Assembly: GCA_013399305.1 (NCBI GenBank)
Contig: VXAI01000013.1
Location: 7,525,132 to 7,589,131 of the forward strand
DNA from: Rostratula benghalensis
Taxonomy: Eukaryota > Chordata > Aves > Charadriiformes > Rostratulidae
Direction of reading: 5' to 3'
Length of the DNA stretch: 64,000 bases
A model generated the notes under the pieces. It saw nothing but the letters and a program-made list of their open reading frames with translations, did no database searches and was not told where the DNA came from. Shown piece by piece: positions 13,301 through 27,339 of the stretch (its first letter is position 1; each line of letters starts with the position of its first letter). The position numbers and the translations under genes are program-made.

Positions 13301-16300
13301 CCAGTACTCACTTCACATTTAGCCAGAGCTTGGCTGAGATCCACCTTTATTGCATAATGAAGGAAGAGCAGAACAGTTTAATCTCCAACTGTTCGCTCAA
13401 ACCTCTGCGAACCTCTGCTGACCACCCACATATGAGTGCTACAGGCATATCAGTGCACTCTCCTTTTTTGAAAAAGCCTAACTCTCATTAAATTTGGAAC
13501 CCTGATGAGCACAGGAAGGGAGGGAAGAATAAGATGAAAGCAGAAGTATGGTTCTATCTCATATATCCATCTATGTACTAACCAGCCTGTTTGTGTAGCA
13601 ACTGATGATGCTGTCTCACTATCTCCAATGCATCTAACCAAGAAAGGGTCTTTGCTGAAGAAGAGCCTTGTTTTTTCTTTGAATATGCAATTTTACCAGT
13701 TATTGAAAGTTGTTATCAGAAGATGGTGAAGGTTAGAATCTCTCAAGATACTGAAAGATTTCATTTCAATGGAAATGAATGATGGTTTTCTAGCACTAAA
13801 TATTAATTTCTTAGTGTTCCATTACTCAAGAAGTCAAGGCGGTTACAGTGGAAATTTAAGTGGAAAACTTGTAGGTCATCTCTGAGCAAGTATGGTCCAG
13901 CACAGTGTCTTTCTTTTGTCTCTCTGAAATAATTCCTTTGTGTTTGCTAAAACTTCTTATAAAGACACTTTACTCCACATGCCCTAGGGCTCCAAAGCTA
14001 TTGGTGCCTATCACTGACTATCTAGTTGCTTTCCCTTTATAACAGTTTTATCTGGTTGGGACCTTGGTTTACAATTAACTTTTACTTGACACTTAAAACA
14101 ACAAAAAGCTAAGATACATTTCTGTTCCCTAGTTTCTTCCTCAGAGTAAGCACTCTCTAAGCTTAGGTCAGATTCCTTCTCTGTTTCTAATATATGGTTT
14201 CACCTCCAGTCAGTCCATCTGCTTCCCACTGTGTTGTCCTAATTAAGTTTCCTCTGAAACAATCTGTTGAAAATCTACCTTGTATATTTGCTAAACCTCT
14301 ATGTCAGGCGATTTTATGATCAGCCAAATTAAATGATCAAAGCTCTCAAGAGGAATCCCATTGCTCTGCTCAGATTTGGAAAAGCTGGCTTATGTAGTGA
14401 CCATTTATTTCTCTCAAGGAAATCCCATTTGAATGGATCATCACAGAAGTTCAGGGAGCATGTCTTTGCAACTCCATACGTGATACAGGGTTTTTCCTGT
14501 TATCTCATGGAACAGGGAAGCACAGGAGGCTGAGAAGCTCCATGTTCAAAGTGGACCCTATGGTTTAACGCAGATGCACACAAAAGAACCACACAAATTT
14601 CTCCTGATGATCACATGAGGTTTACAATACCTGCTTTGTGGCAGTAGGGCTGGAACAAATATAAAAAGGTGAGTGCCTGTAATCCCAGCAGGAAAAGTTT
14701 TAATTCCTTTGGTTCCACCCATGTGGATCAACAAGAACCACAAACACTGCTGTAGCATTTTAAGTGGTGGGATTCCTTACTGCCTTATCAGTAGAAGCAT
14801 TGTACCTGCTTTCCTTCTCCTCTGTTGCACTCGCAGACTTTATGCCTCTCTTCAGTTGATTAGCATTTTGAAATTTGCCACAAGATCATTCTGTTTCTAT
14901 AGTGACTTTGGCACTACTAGTGAAGGCTCATTTCCTATCAGTCATGGTTTACTTACGTCAATGGGCGCATTATTTTCAACTGCGTTTCTTTCATTCCTGC
15001 ATCATCTAGGTCATTATATTTATATGCAGTCAATGAGACCAACAAGCTTCTAAAATTGCCAGAATATTTAGAACTGTCTGACAAACTGTACTATGTTTCT
15101 GCCTATTAATGTGCCATTATGTTGGGAAAACAAAGCATAAGTAAACACTGATCAGGAAAATACATAGAAAAAAATGACAATTTCAGTACAGCACTCAGAA
15201 ACAAAAATCTAAAAGATACAGAAGTTAAAAAGTCAAAGCATTCTAGTTTTACAGACAGAAGTATTGAGTCCTAAAAGCTACATGAGGGGCTTAGCAAGAA
15301 CAAAAAAAAAAGAAGGCTAAGAAAGTCTTCACAGAATCCATTATTGTTTTTTCTGCTAGCTGAGGTTCTGGCTATTATCTACCATAACATGTGTATAGCA
15401 CAGGGCAGATCTCATGTTCTGATCTACCATTTAAGAAGGCAGCTGTAAATCAGATAAATGAGCTTTTCTAATTCTATGTACTGAAAACACTTCACAATTG
15501 TCTGTACCAATCTGTCTTTTTAGCCTTCAGAAGCCACTATAATGATTTTTTGTTCACTTGGATTATGAGCGTGTATGATGAAGGAGGCCTCTGTTTTCCA
15601 ACGAGAAGAAAATTCAAAAAGAATTTGTCACTGAATGGAGCAGCTAGTAGCTAACGACAAAACTTTCCCTAGAAATTATTTATTATTCTTCCAGCACAAG
15701 TAATACAAAATGTACTGATGCAGCTTAGCTATGACTGAGTATGAAAACAGGGATGTTGTTCAGACTGTTTATTTACATTTGTTTTACTTTCTCTGATTTA
15801 AAATCATATTTTCGATAAAAGTGTTGGACGACACAGATCTAGATCATATTGACCTCAATGTGTAAAGGAAATTAAAGAAAGTAGCATGTGTTTCCTTTTC
15901 AACGGAAGACAACTAGAAAAATGTGAAATTTTGTAGTGAGGATGGCTAGATACGAACCCAAGTGTATTCCTTATTGATCCCTGTGCTCTACCTTTCAGCA
16001 ACATGCATAGACTGAGGGGGTGGCAGGGGTGGGTCTGGGGAGAAGGGAAGGCTAAGGAGAATGAGTTTGCAGGGATAGAAATCAAGGCACAGCTACTGCA
16101 TGTCATATTTATATCATTTCAGTTAATAATAGAACTTGAAACCCCAGAGAATGTTATTTGACTTTGAACCCGAGTCCATCGCTTGCCCTGCCACAAGTGC
16201 TGCTAGCTGTTTTATTAAAGGTACATCCATTAGAAACAGACTTAAGGACTTTACAAACCTATCCCCGAAGCAACAGCTCTGATGAGAAGCAAAAGGTTTC

Positions 16301-19300
16301 TTTCAGGATTTTCAAGTCAGGGGCATGTTATCATTTACATTTACGTTTCTCTCAGCTCTTGGAACAATGTGATTTATTTCCTGTTGCAATCTTGGTGGCT
16401 AAACTGTGCAAGAATAGTTCTTTTGTTAAATAATAGTATAACCTTCAGCAAAGCTTTAAGAAAAAGTAAACTATAAGGGACAAGTGGTTCAAGCTCTTAT
16501 TTCCCAGCACTGTAGAACACTAAATTAAGATTTTTTTTGATACAATACTTATCTTTTTTTTTTTTAAAATACGTCACTGAAAAATAGTCTACTGGGCTTA
16601 CGCAAATTACAGGTTGGGATCATGTCTGAGCCAATGAGCATTGGCATCATTTCATTCTTTTGGCTGTTCATTCCGTACAACAGCCAAAAACCTGCTCTCC
16701 AATAAACATGAAATGTTATTACATTAACTCTGACAAAGTTCAAGGATGCAAAAGAAGGTGAAATTGCTCTACACCTAGAAGATGTTCAGATTCTCTGAAC
16801 TCCATATCCACAAAGTGAGACCAAGGCTTCAGAATCTCAAAAAGCCCCAGCGCTGCTGTCTCTTTCCTAAATTAACCAGTTTTATAAGTGCAAATTCTCA
16901 ACCCAGCCTAATTTTCCTGTTAGATTTGGGCACCTCCAAGCTAGCATGTAGCTTGCTGGGCAACGAGACCCAGGTCTCTTTGTGGATCTGGGCCCGAGAG
17001 AAAGCATTGCTGAAGACAACTGGATTTAACGCAATATAATCACAGACACTGAGGGAAAAATGAGGTGAATGTTTTAGAGTCTGTAACTAACTACAATAGC
17101 TGACTCAGGAAAACTTCTGCTCAAAGATTCATATGCGGCCCATTGTTCACCATGTCACATGAGTAGAAATGTTACAGAGTAATTCAAAGTAATATAGTGA
17201 CCCCCCCCCCCCAAATGTAAGAAAAATAGATAATATCACATCATTTCTATTTTTATATAGTGTTTTCAAATCAGACAAATGAAAGAAAAAACAAGCACAT
17301 TGATCAAAAAGAGGAGGAGGTTTTTATGAAGATTCATAAGATTGTGGCAGGTAGTCAAAAATCAGTTTTACAAGTAAGGCAGGATGTGAGTCACACTTAT
17401 TTGTAGGTTGTTGTGTGAAATCTGTCACATAAACAAATTGTACCAGTCAGGCTCTAGTACAGACATACATCCTGAGCCAGCCTGAAATTTGTGATTGTCG
17501 TCACACAGGACGTCCCGGCTCCTCAGGACCAGGCAGTGACAGCAAATCCACCTGCTTTGGAAGCGCTACCATAGGCAAATCTCTGCTGGCTGGGAGAACA
17601 ATACTGCATATGACAAACGTTTGAGCAACGTGATGTTATCAACATAGGCATCCACGTTCACTATAAAATTGTGAATGTATGTTCTTTTTCTTTTTTGAAG
17701 AAGATCAATTTAATTTCTACATTTCCCTTCCTGTAGCACATCTTTGTGAAAAAAAAAAAATAAAAAATGTTTTCAGGTTTTTAAAAAAACTGATTTCCCT
17801 AATGCACCACTTCATTAAAAAGTATACACACTTCTGGTGAGATGCTATGCTTGGGAAAAAAAAACCCAAAAACAAAAAAAACCCCAACAAACAAAAAACC
17901 AGGGTTTTAAATAATGCTCTTCTAGCTTTTGTGGAAGAACATTTGTCGCTATGAATGGCCAAAGGATAGTAATTTTGTCTCATTTTGGTGTCCATCAAAA
18001 TGGTGAATGAAATGGCTGATCCTCATACCTTTCCAGGTGGAAGCAATGAAAAGAAAACCAGCCAGCAGCCTCAATAACTGGGCAGCCATATTTCAGAGCT
18101 GAGAACTGCTATGCAAAGAGCTGTGAAATTTTCATGTCTTCTGCCTCCTTCTGATGGAAATTGACTCTTGACTGCCTGCTGGAAGAAGAAAAGTTCAGAT
18201 TTTTTCTGATTTTCTCACTTTTGTTGTCTCTCTGACAGTTTTGCTCGCTAGCACACTCAATGGGCGTTTGAAGCAGCACAGTACCAGTCTGACTAGTGTT
18301 CCAATTTCTGAAGCATCCTGAGGCAAATTATCAGACATCAATATTTATGACAGTTTTCTGGCACATAGCCATCTAAAGAGGTGTGACTTGGGAAACAGAA
18401 TGGGAGCTTTACCCTTTATCATGTCTCATCTATGGGCGGGACAAGCCAAAGTGTATTTCCCTTTGCTGCATTTCACTTTCCCCATGCACAAATATTTGTG
18501 TATTCAAAACATGGGAATCCTTGTTTGTACAAAGATTTTCAGCCGCACAACCTCTTATTATTGTCTCCTTGAATCTCTCCCATCCACAGTCTCAACTTCT
18601 TTATTCAACCAGAAAATAATTAGCACTTTTTCACTTGCAGTAATTGATAAAAGTCTAATAATTTCTTCCTCTAGTTTTCTTATTACTCACTTCATGTGCT
18701 GAAACAGTAATTTATTAGCTTTGGTGTTGGTTACATTTTGTCACTGTCACTTCACAGGAGTTACCAACATGCTGCTGGTTGTGTTTTCACCTTTGGTAAT
18801 GACTTGCTTCAGCTTGAATTCCATTTTTCTTTGCAATAACTGGAGTTTCTTCTTGGCTGCCCCAATTAATCTCAGGGGGTATAACCTGTCTCATACAATG
18901 GATAAATATCCCCTTAGAAGTGGAATGTACCATGTATATGTCCTGCTACATTAATGTATATGCTGTCTACATGTATGTGCTAGTGCTAGAGAAGGAAGAG
19001 CAGATCTCCTTTCCCATAAATACAAGCCACTGTCATGAATGACACAAAGGAACTTATCTCAAGAACAACACTACCCAACTAAACCTTGCCTAGTTCACAG
19101 GATTTAATTTGTTGAGCTGTTTGTTTCTACTTCCATGTTGCAACATGCAGCTGCTTTTAAATATTTCATTTTGTAGTTTTCATATTCATATTCTAAGGCT
19201 TCCTTTTTTTTTCTCAACTACTGACTTGAACTACTCAAAATAATGTGTTGGTAAAGATCAGTTTAGAGCTAGGCACTTTAATCAGGGAAACAAATGAAGG

Positions 19301-22300
19301 AATATTACATTCTAGTTCAGAACCTTTAAACAGCTTACTGTAACCATATTGCTGCTCAAATCCCTTTGCTGCAGTTACAAAAAAAAAAAAACAGCATGAC
19401 AAAAAGAAAATATTAGGCTTGGCACAGTCAGTCACCTTTGAACAGTTTGTCAAATTCTGAGTTTTCTGCAAATTAATAATGCTTGTCCATCAGAAAGCAA
19501 AATAACTCATTCCATGACGTGTCTAATTGCCTAGTTTCAGGATCTTCCACGGAAAAGGCCCATGACAATAATTAATACCTAATGCTATAAACACAATTGC
19601 TATGGGTGTTGCCTAGCAACCAGCATCCCATAGGCTTCCTAAGGGGCCTCAAATAAAGGCAGGAGAGGGATCCTTTCATACCACCATGGGTGAGAAGCAG
19701 CTTTGTTCTAGGCTGCTGCTCTGTTCTGGTTGTTTCTGGAGTGGTCTCTGCATAAGAATTCTCCCTTAAGAGGTTGCATGTCTCAAAAATATTTTCAAAG
19801 GCTAAACAGAAGCTAAATGCTGCACATGCTGATTTTTTTTTATGCTTTGGAATACCTTTTACAAGCAGAAATGCAGCCACTAGCCTCTTGTTATTCTCAG
19901 ATAACAGAGCCTTGATTCCAAACGAAGCCTTTCTGTGGGTTCATTTCTACTTCTAACTGGAATAGTTTCCCCTCTGTGAGGACAGGGCTGATTTTTCTTT
20001 TTTCTTCTTTTTTACAGTCTTTTTTTTTTACAGTCAACTGGTGTTTTGTACAAATCATACATTAAATTTAAAAGAGGACTCAGGCTCTGAACTGTTTTTA
20101 TACAAGTAGTGTATATACAAGTGTACCTCAGTGGTATATACAGTGCAGAGTAGAACAAACTTCACTGAAATGCAGTCTTTCCCAGCTGTGAAAGCATTCC
20201 TTTTTCCTGGTACCATTTTTTAAAGTACCAGTTCATTTCCAGTGCAATCTCTTTATCTTGGCACAGGGACATCTAAATCTCATTTCATTCAATGTATATA
20301 TTTATTCAGATGGTCACTTCAATAAAAGCAAGAGGCTGGAAACCAGAATTCTAGGGTTTCCTTTCTAAGTTACAGTTTCTGAGTTGTTCCGTGGTCCTTA
20401 GGAAGCCACTCAGCTTTCCTTCATCTTTTTTTTTTTTTTCCCATCAAAATAACTGCTTAAATTTCTTCAGACTCAGAAAGATATTGTGGTGATTATATTA
20501 GTAGCTACTATGTTATTTGATAACCATTAAGGAGAAGTCACTGGTATCAGGACATATTTAATTTTGTCACAAATAATGCAGTATCTATATAGTTTCAAGC
20601 TAGCACATTTAGCACTATTTGAATAGAAAAGATACAGCAAAAATTCTTATATTGATGTAATAATTTTATTGATGGGACTGTGCAATGTGTTTGTTAGGAG
20701 CTGGAATAGGTGAGACTATCTGACCGGTAATTCAGTCCTGTGTTCCTATGAATCATATTTTGTAGTTGCATTAAAAAAACAAAGGTTAAATATTATGTAA
20801 ATAATCCTTATTCCACTTCCACTGACTTCCCTTTTTTTCCTCTCTTTGTCCTGTAGCAAAATTATTCAGTCTTTTGAGATATTTTGTAAAGTCATTATAT
20901 CCATACAGGTTTCTGGCTGCAGCAGATCTTCTGTAGAGCTTTGGTTTTATATTCATGCCTGGTCTTGAAATCTCAGAGGAAATTGTCAAAGCAGAGAAGG
21001 CAGGAGAGTCCCCAGCACCCACTGGGAGTTGATGAAACTCGGGAGCCTAGAGACTCTTCATTTTTGCAACACAGGTAGTTCATAGTCATTTTTTTGAATT
21101 CTATTCCCACTAAATTCCCAGTGTGGTAGGCATCTGACACAATTGGGACCAAAGTCCTATGCAATCTAAGTGAATGTGTAAAACATCTGAATCTTGAGGG
21201 ATATGCTGATCAAAATTCTAATGAAAGATAATCTAATGGATACCCAGAATTTAAACAGAACAGCAAAGACAGAATCCCTAATCCCTGACTTAAAGATTTT
21301 GGTGTAGTTGTACATTGAAAGATGCTTGTGCTTGACAGGAAAGAGCAGACAGGGTTATCTCTCTCCTGCTCATAGTTTTTTCTCTGTCTCATTTACATTT
21401 AAATAAGTGAATTTTGCACAGGTACTGAATGCCACATGAATTATAATTTCACCTTTTTTACTTGTGATTTCACAATGAAAGTCTGTCTTACTGATATTTT
21501 TTATTTTTTTTAATTACACCATTCATCAGCCCATGTGTTACCCATAAATTTGAATGACAGACTTACACATGAGCTGCCTATCTTTAGTTCAGGTCACTAC
21601 GAGTCTTGGCAATACGATCACATTAGTTCAGTTTATGGAACACACACTCTCTCAGATCCTTCCACAGAATCATTTTTCAACTTTGAGAGTTTAAATAAAG
21701 TTACATAGCAGAAGTTGGATTGCATCAGTAGTGCATCACTTTCCTACAGGCAAGAAAATTTGTTCCTTTATTCTGGTGAATGCTTATTTTCCAGGAGGGA
21801 GTTAACTCCTCAGCACAAGGATTTCTGTTCTATGTCAGCAGCACAGGAGCTAATTCTCCTGGGCTGTGGTTCTACAGCGTCAGTGGTGGAGCTAACAACC
21901 TATTGAAGCAGTTTGGTTTCATTAACAAGGGAATTTCTCCCCAGTGGAGCATTTCAATACAAACAACATTTCATTACCAAGTCCCCATGCAGGACTTCAA
22001 TCCAAGTGCTAAGGTAGTTACCACCTTACCGAGACTGATCCTTCTTGGCAATGAATTGATTAACCTCCCTTGAGATTTTATTTCTACAATTACAGCATAA
22101 AGGTCCCGCTGAAGTCGTTTCATGTGCTGAATGCCCACGATACGAGGCTGCACTTGCACAGTGAGCTCTCAGAACAGGAGCTGAGCTTTGGTGGAAGGGA
22201 GAGCCTCCACTGTGTGCCATTCAATTCCAGCCCAGTTTCTTCTAAGATACAGTGGTCCACTTTGGCAGTGGTAGAGCTTCATCCCTACAGGGCGCTGTTT

Positions 22301-25300
22301 AGTTTTGTTCATAGGCTGTCAGTGGCATAAGAAAATTCCAAAATTAACCTTTTGCTTAATAAAAAAGTGAGAAATGCCAAAACAGTGGGGAGAGCGATCA
22401 ATGGATTTTTTGCCAAAGTAAAAGGGGGGAAAAAAAAGTAAAAATTAAAAAAAAGAAAAAAAAAGAAAAGAAAGGAAGAGATTCTGCAATAATGTGATTT
22501 AACAATCACTGAAAAAAAAATATTAATTTCATGGTGTGATGATTCGTGGGCTAAGAGTTAAATTCCAAAATGAGGTAGTGTTCTTCCCAGCGCTGCAGCT
22601 CACTGCATAACTCCTGCCAGTGAAGGAACAAACTCTTCCACGTCTGGCAGTTGCAGCATGAATTCCCCTGCCTCCTGCCACTGCAGCCAACATGATCACA
22701 GCAGCATGCACTTCTCCTAAATCCAGAAAAAAATGTGGGTTTTATTTTTTGCTTGGAAGTGCTGATGCCTGTAGAAGTGCATTAGTCATCATGCCTGCGC
22801 AGGGAAGCGGGTTCTGAGAATTCTTGAAACCTCCACCTTCTTTGCTTTAGTTACCCATCTCTTGTGGATCTACTTCACATCCCTTATTAGTACCCAAGAG
22901 AAGATGGGTGAAAGACAGAAATAAGATAGGGCTTTTAGCTTTTCTGAATATTTTCATTCATTTTCAGTCTGATAATTTTAACTGTCCTATACCTTTCTAG
23001 TATTTAAAAAGCTTCACGCTCCTTTTTTGTCTTGACAGCAAATGAGCCACACCCAAACCAAACAAATATCCAACTTTTTCAGAAGTTACAGCATAGATTT
23101 GAAATATATTGATACTATAGTAGAAGCTTATGGATTTCAATTCCAGGGAGATCAGTGTGTGAACTTTTCTTTTTGCATAACAGAGACTGCAAGATTCCTC
23201 TAAAATAAGTGTATCAAATTCATAGGCTGTACCCATTTTTAGTTTCTGGAGTCCATTCTGGGCTTAGATTTCTAAAAGTTAGGCACAATAAACGCTCAAA
23301 TTTTAGACTCCAGTTGGAGCTAGCTTTCCCAATTCACATGTTAAAATGAGGTCTCATTTAGAATCCTCCTGCTCCAGGTTAACTTTGAATTGTCACCTAC
23401 AATTTTTAGACATTTCCAGGATGTTACATTATTGGCAGAATGATGTCATTCAAGGTGAAGCCTCAGTGATAACAATTTTCTCTTTCTATATAAAAGATAC
23501 TTAAGGATATTGTCATTTTGTTCTTTAGTATGATGCGATGTTTGCAATAGGCACTCATGCTTCATTTTATGTTTTAAACATTAAAACACAATTCATAAAC
23601 ATTCTAATAGCCTTCCCTGAGATGTCAGTAATGCTGACACACAGAACGCTCTATTTTGATAGTTTTCCCTTATTTTTGACCACCTGTGCCTTTCTAAGCA
23701 GATCATAGCCAGCTTTCAGCATTCCAGTCACATGAATCGCATTGCTAGCTTATAGGAGTCTGCAGCACTGATGGATTTATGCTCATAAATCAACAATTCC
23801 ACCACTTTTTATTTATTAGCTACGCTCCTGTGCATAGTCAATTAAAGCATCTCTTCTGTTGATGCCTACTGGAGATTCCATTTTGTTATCAACGCTTTGA
23901 TTTTTATCTCATTTTCACCTTTCCTTTTGATGCTAGTTTAACATCCTCAGAAACAGCCAACATGCCTTCTAGAATATTGATTCTTATTCTGTTGAATTCC
24001 ACCCAGGCAGTGGTGTGTCATCTTCCAGAGAAAGCAACCCCTTCTTCAAAAAAACAAGCTAATGCTTCAGTTATCAGAGTGCTCTGTACTTCTTACAGGT
24101 CTCCAAGACCAAAGTTCCCTGAAGAGGTAATCAGTGCAGTATTTGAATTATGTCATTTGGCTTGGCTTGATGACTCTTAGATGAGGGTCAGAAATGCCCT
24201 AAGTTAGCACTGGGGTGACCTTTGAAAAGATTGCGATGATACAGTGATTAATTACTTTTTCTCAGATATCCGATATTCTATTAAAAAATAAATAAATCTT
24301 TGGACTTCAGGGTCTCCTGCTTGCTTTAAATTCAGACATAGAATTATTTCTTAGAAAAGGGTGCATAAAATACCATTTTACACTTTTTTGTTTCATGCAA
24401 ATGGTTAGTTATAAGGCAGCAAAGCCTTGATTTAGCTGTATGATTTAGATACACAGCAGTTTGCTTCCCTGGCAATTTAAAGGCAGGACATGCATTTTCT
24501 ATCACATCAGCTGTGTGCTAATGGAGGGAATGAGCACCATTCAGTCCAGCAGCTGCATCCTGTAAGGTGGGGACATTCCACCACTGTGTGCCAGCTCCCT
24601 AATCATAGGAAAAAAGCCTGGTTGTAAGGTCTGCTCCTAGGCTTGGCCTTTCCTCTGTGTCACTCAAGCCAAAGAAAACTGGAGCAGAAAAAGAGTTAAT
24701 TGCATTCAGTTTGCCAGCTACGTGCTAGTAGTAAAACAGTGAGCACCTTCTTCTGAGAAAGGCAACTCCTTTGCCTTTGATAAAATTATAAAAACATCGG
24801 TAATTTCTTCTCCTAGAAGAGTGCTGGCTTAGCCACGCATTAAAGAGGTGTTTTACCCTAGATAATACAGTCATAGCAATGACAGTGCACTACGAGAGCA
24901 GTCACAAAGTCATGTTGTCCCTCTCTCTGAGCTCATTTATTATGCGTGTAGATGCTATGTTACTGAGGGTTTAAAGCCAGTTCTGAGAGAGGATGTCAGC
25001 GGCATAAACAGAGTAACCAGAGATTAAGTGATACAGTGATGCAGTACTAACAATCAAGGAAAAAAACATTTCCTACTTTGAGGATGATCCCCAGTCCATA
25101 GGTGTTTCTCGTGCAGCGAAGCCTCAAAGACATTTGGGCCCTGACACCATCCCTGCCGATGCAGCAACACTCGTTATGCAGCGTGAGAATCTACTCCCAG
25201 TAGCAACTGGTAATATCTAGTACGGATTTTAGTGCTCTCATGTCAACAGTAAGCCTTGTTGCTGTCATTAGTGGAAAGAGTGAGAGTACACAAACGTGCA

Positions 25301-26540
25301 GCACAGGCTCCTACAATTACAAAACCCAATAATATTTCCAAAAATGTTGTGGCAGTTCATTTCATGGCATAAAGGAGAAATATATATCATTCCTCCTTCA
25401 AAAGCACGCCCGTTGGCTTTTGACCACAACAGCGGGTCAAGCTGCTTCCAGCACTTGGATGATGTGCTGGGTATTAGTTGTCTGGGAGCAGGCTGTTAAC
25501 TGAAGTGTTGCTGGTCCATCTATCTGCTTAATTTTTTGCTGGCTGATATCTGAGCACCCCCATCTCTCCTAGAAATCATTCTAAATTTATCTTCAGATGA
25601 GGAAAGAGAGATCAGTTCTCAAGTCTCAGATGGAAAGCTATGACTAATCTAATATTCATTGTTATTTTGATAAATGTACGCTTGGTAATTGACAAAATAT
25701 CAGCTAAAACAGAGTTTATGATCTCAGCAGAGGAAGAGATACGTGGTGCAGCCTTTGCTACATCATTGCTGTGGTGTGGATGGAGTTAAAAAAACAGTAC
25801 TTACATGTTGCACGCATGCTTTGTACCAACTCAGAAAGACACGTAAGTAACTGTGATGGTTAGCAGATGATTCCAACACAACAGAGAAATACTGGCAATG
25901 ATAAAGGTAGGCAGGAATGAATATAAGAAAATATATTCCCAAAACCGTTTAAAATTTTCAGTGTTTAAAGCCATTTTGGAGAGGAGTAAGTATGACAAAG
26001 TCCACAGGAAACAAATGGCTTTTCCTTGAGTTTCTTGATGGCAAATCACCACATAGCGCTCAAAATATATATAAATAATAATTATGAGTAATATATGGTA
26101 CTGTGCTATCAAATAAGGTAAGCAAGCTACAATATATCCTAAACATGGCATTAGAGTTCTAGGAACTGAGAATAACAAGGTTGCTCAGGCTCCATGTCAT
26201 CAATGGAGCTTTGATGGTGGCAAGGATGTGAGCACTCACTAGAGTTATAAAAAGTGTAAATCTTGAGTAGGAGGAGAGCTAGATGATTTTTAAGGGGAAA
26301 GAAAAACAAACCCTAAACCCAGAAAGCATCTGTTTGCCTGGATTTTATGTGTCCTGTAATGGATCCTATACACTGCCTTCTGCTCCGTTCCGTATACATT
26401 TACGTTACAGTTGGTGTTTATTCTGCTAATTGCTTGTTGGTTTCCCTTCTGGTAACACAAAGGAGGAAAAGTTCATGCATGTTTTCACTTACATCCTTAG
26501 GTACAGCATGCTTATAAGAACATTTGCTGTCTTTGATCCA
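7301..26540. other. Intergenic DNA, no supported gene
   Basis: About 19 kb of AT-rich sequence without a supportable exon. The longest frames (126 codons at 14673-15053 on +, and about 115 codons at 25831-26178 on -) have no clear homologue; the second is discussed in the findings. Low-complexity tracts include 12 T at 16554-16565, 12 C at 17201-17212, an A/C-rich stretch around 17858-17900 and a purine tract at 22420-22480. The segment around 9500-9560 vaguely resembles a very old amniote interspersed repeat. No avian CR1 3' tail was recognised on either strand. Confidence 0.6.
19608..19620. promoter_or_regulatory. Candidate RFX X-box (GTTGCCTAGCAAC)
   Basis: The 13-mer GTTGCCTAGCAAC fits the X-box consensus GTNRCC-N(0-3)-RGYAAC, with GTTGCC, a one-base spacer and AGCAAC. 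RFX factors bind such near-palindromes in ciliary, MHC class II and neuronal enhancers. The site lies about 8 kb upstream of the CTTNBP2 start codon, so a link to that gene is only an inference. The match is direct from the sequence, but occupancy is unknown. Confidence 0.35.
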
Positions 26541-27339
26541 GGGAAAGCACTGGCTCATTTCTGTCTGGTCGTGGAGCCAGCTGGAGCTCAGCATGAACCC
26601 AGACCTGAAGGAACCCTATGAAAGGAGGAGACCAGCAAGGCTCAAAGGAGCCTGCTCTTGGTGGAGGTTGTATGTGGCTGCAGAGTAAACAGTGCTGCAA
26701 ATCCAGCCTATAATGGGGGTGAGTTGGGTCCAGAGGAGTGTACATTTGGATTTGGTTTTGGTGTTTAGCTCACCAGGTGAGTTCCCACTGCAGGGTGAAA
26801 GCAGTAGGGGAAGACCTTGAGGAGCATTCCCTGGGAAGCAAGACAGTCTAGCAAAGATGGAGGGGTGCTCCTGGAGGTGCACATTTAGCCTGTGTGACAG
26901 AGGGTTCAGCTCAGCAGCCCACACCTTCTGCTGGAGGAGTTAGAACAGGCTTCGGTTTCAGTACAAGCCTGGAACGGCAAAGGGCAAACCCCGGCCAGGG
27001 TGGGCTCCAGGGCTGGGGCTGAAAGGCACTGAAATGTTGGGCCTGGATGAAGGTCCAACCTCACACAGGGTCTGAAGCCACCCTGCCTTGAAAACAAGCC
27101 AGTAAGCAAGGGCTGGCAGCAGAGATGTCTTCCCCCAGGCCCTCCACGAGGGTCCGGAGGGAGAAGGAGAGTGACACCCTCTGTCAGCACCCCCAGAAGG
27201 AAAGAGGCAAAGAGATGCCCTTCCCTCAAAGGCTTCGGCTGGTTTAAGAATCTCACCCATCAGGTGAGCCAAGCCCACCGTAAAAAATCCTCCTTTCTTT
27301 TTTTCCTTTTTTTACTTTCCCCCCTTTCATTCTGCTACT
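26541..27339. other. Upstream flank of the CTTNBP2 CpG island
   Basis: A transition zone whose GC content is higher than in the 20 kb to its left. Open frames run on both strands (26616-26924 and 26906-27278 on -, 27171 onward on +), as expected in GC-rich DNA with few stop codons. None matches a known family. A divergent non-coding transcript from the CpG-island promoter could start here, but no splice-site or poly(A) arrangement supports one. Confidence 0.5.

Noticed and set aside
14673..15053. 126-codon + frame upstream
   Set aside because: No recognisable motif, composition typical of chance translation, and no splice or promoter context.
20690..20760. Possible old CR1 tail ending in TGTTCCTATGA
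   Set aside because: The resemblance is confined to a few short words and could be chance.
10432..24402. Octamer motifs ATGCAAAT at 10432-10439 and 24395-24402
   Set aside because: About two 8-mer matches are expected by chance in 64 kb on both strands, and no supporting context was seen.
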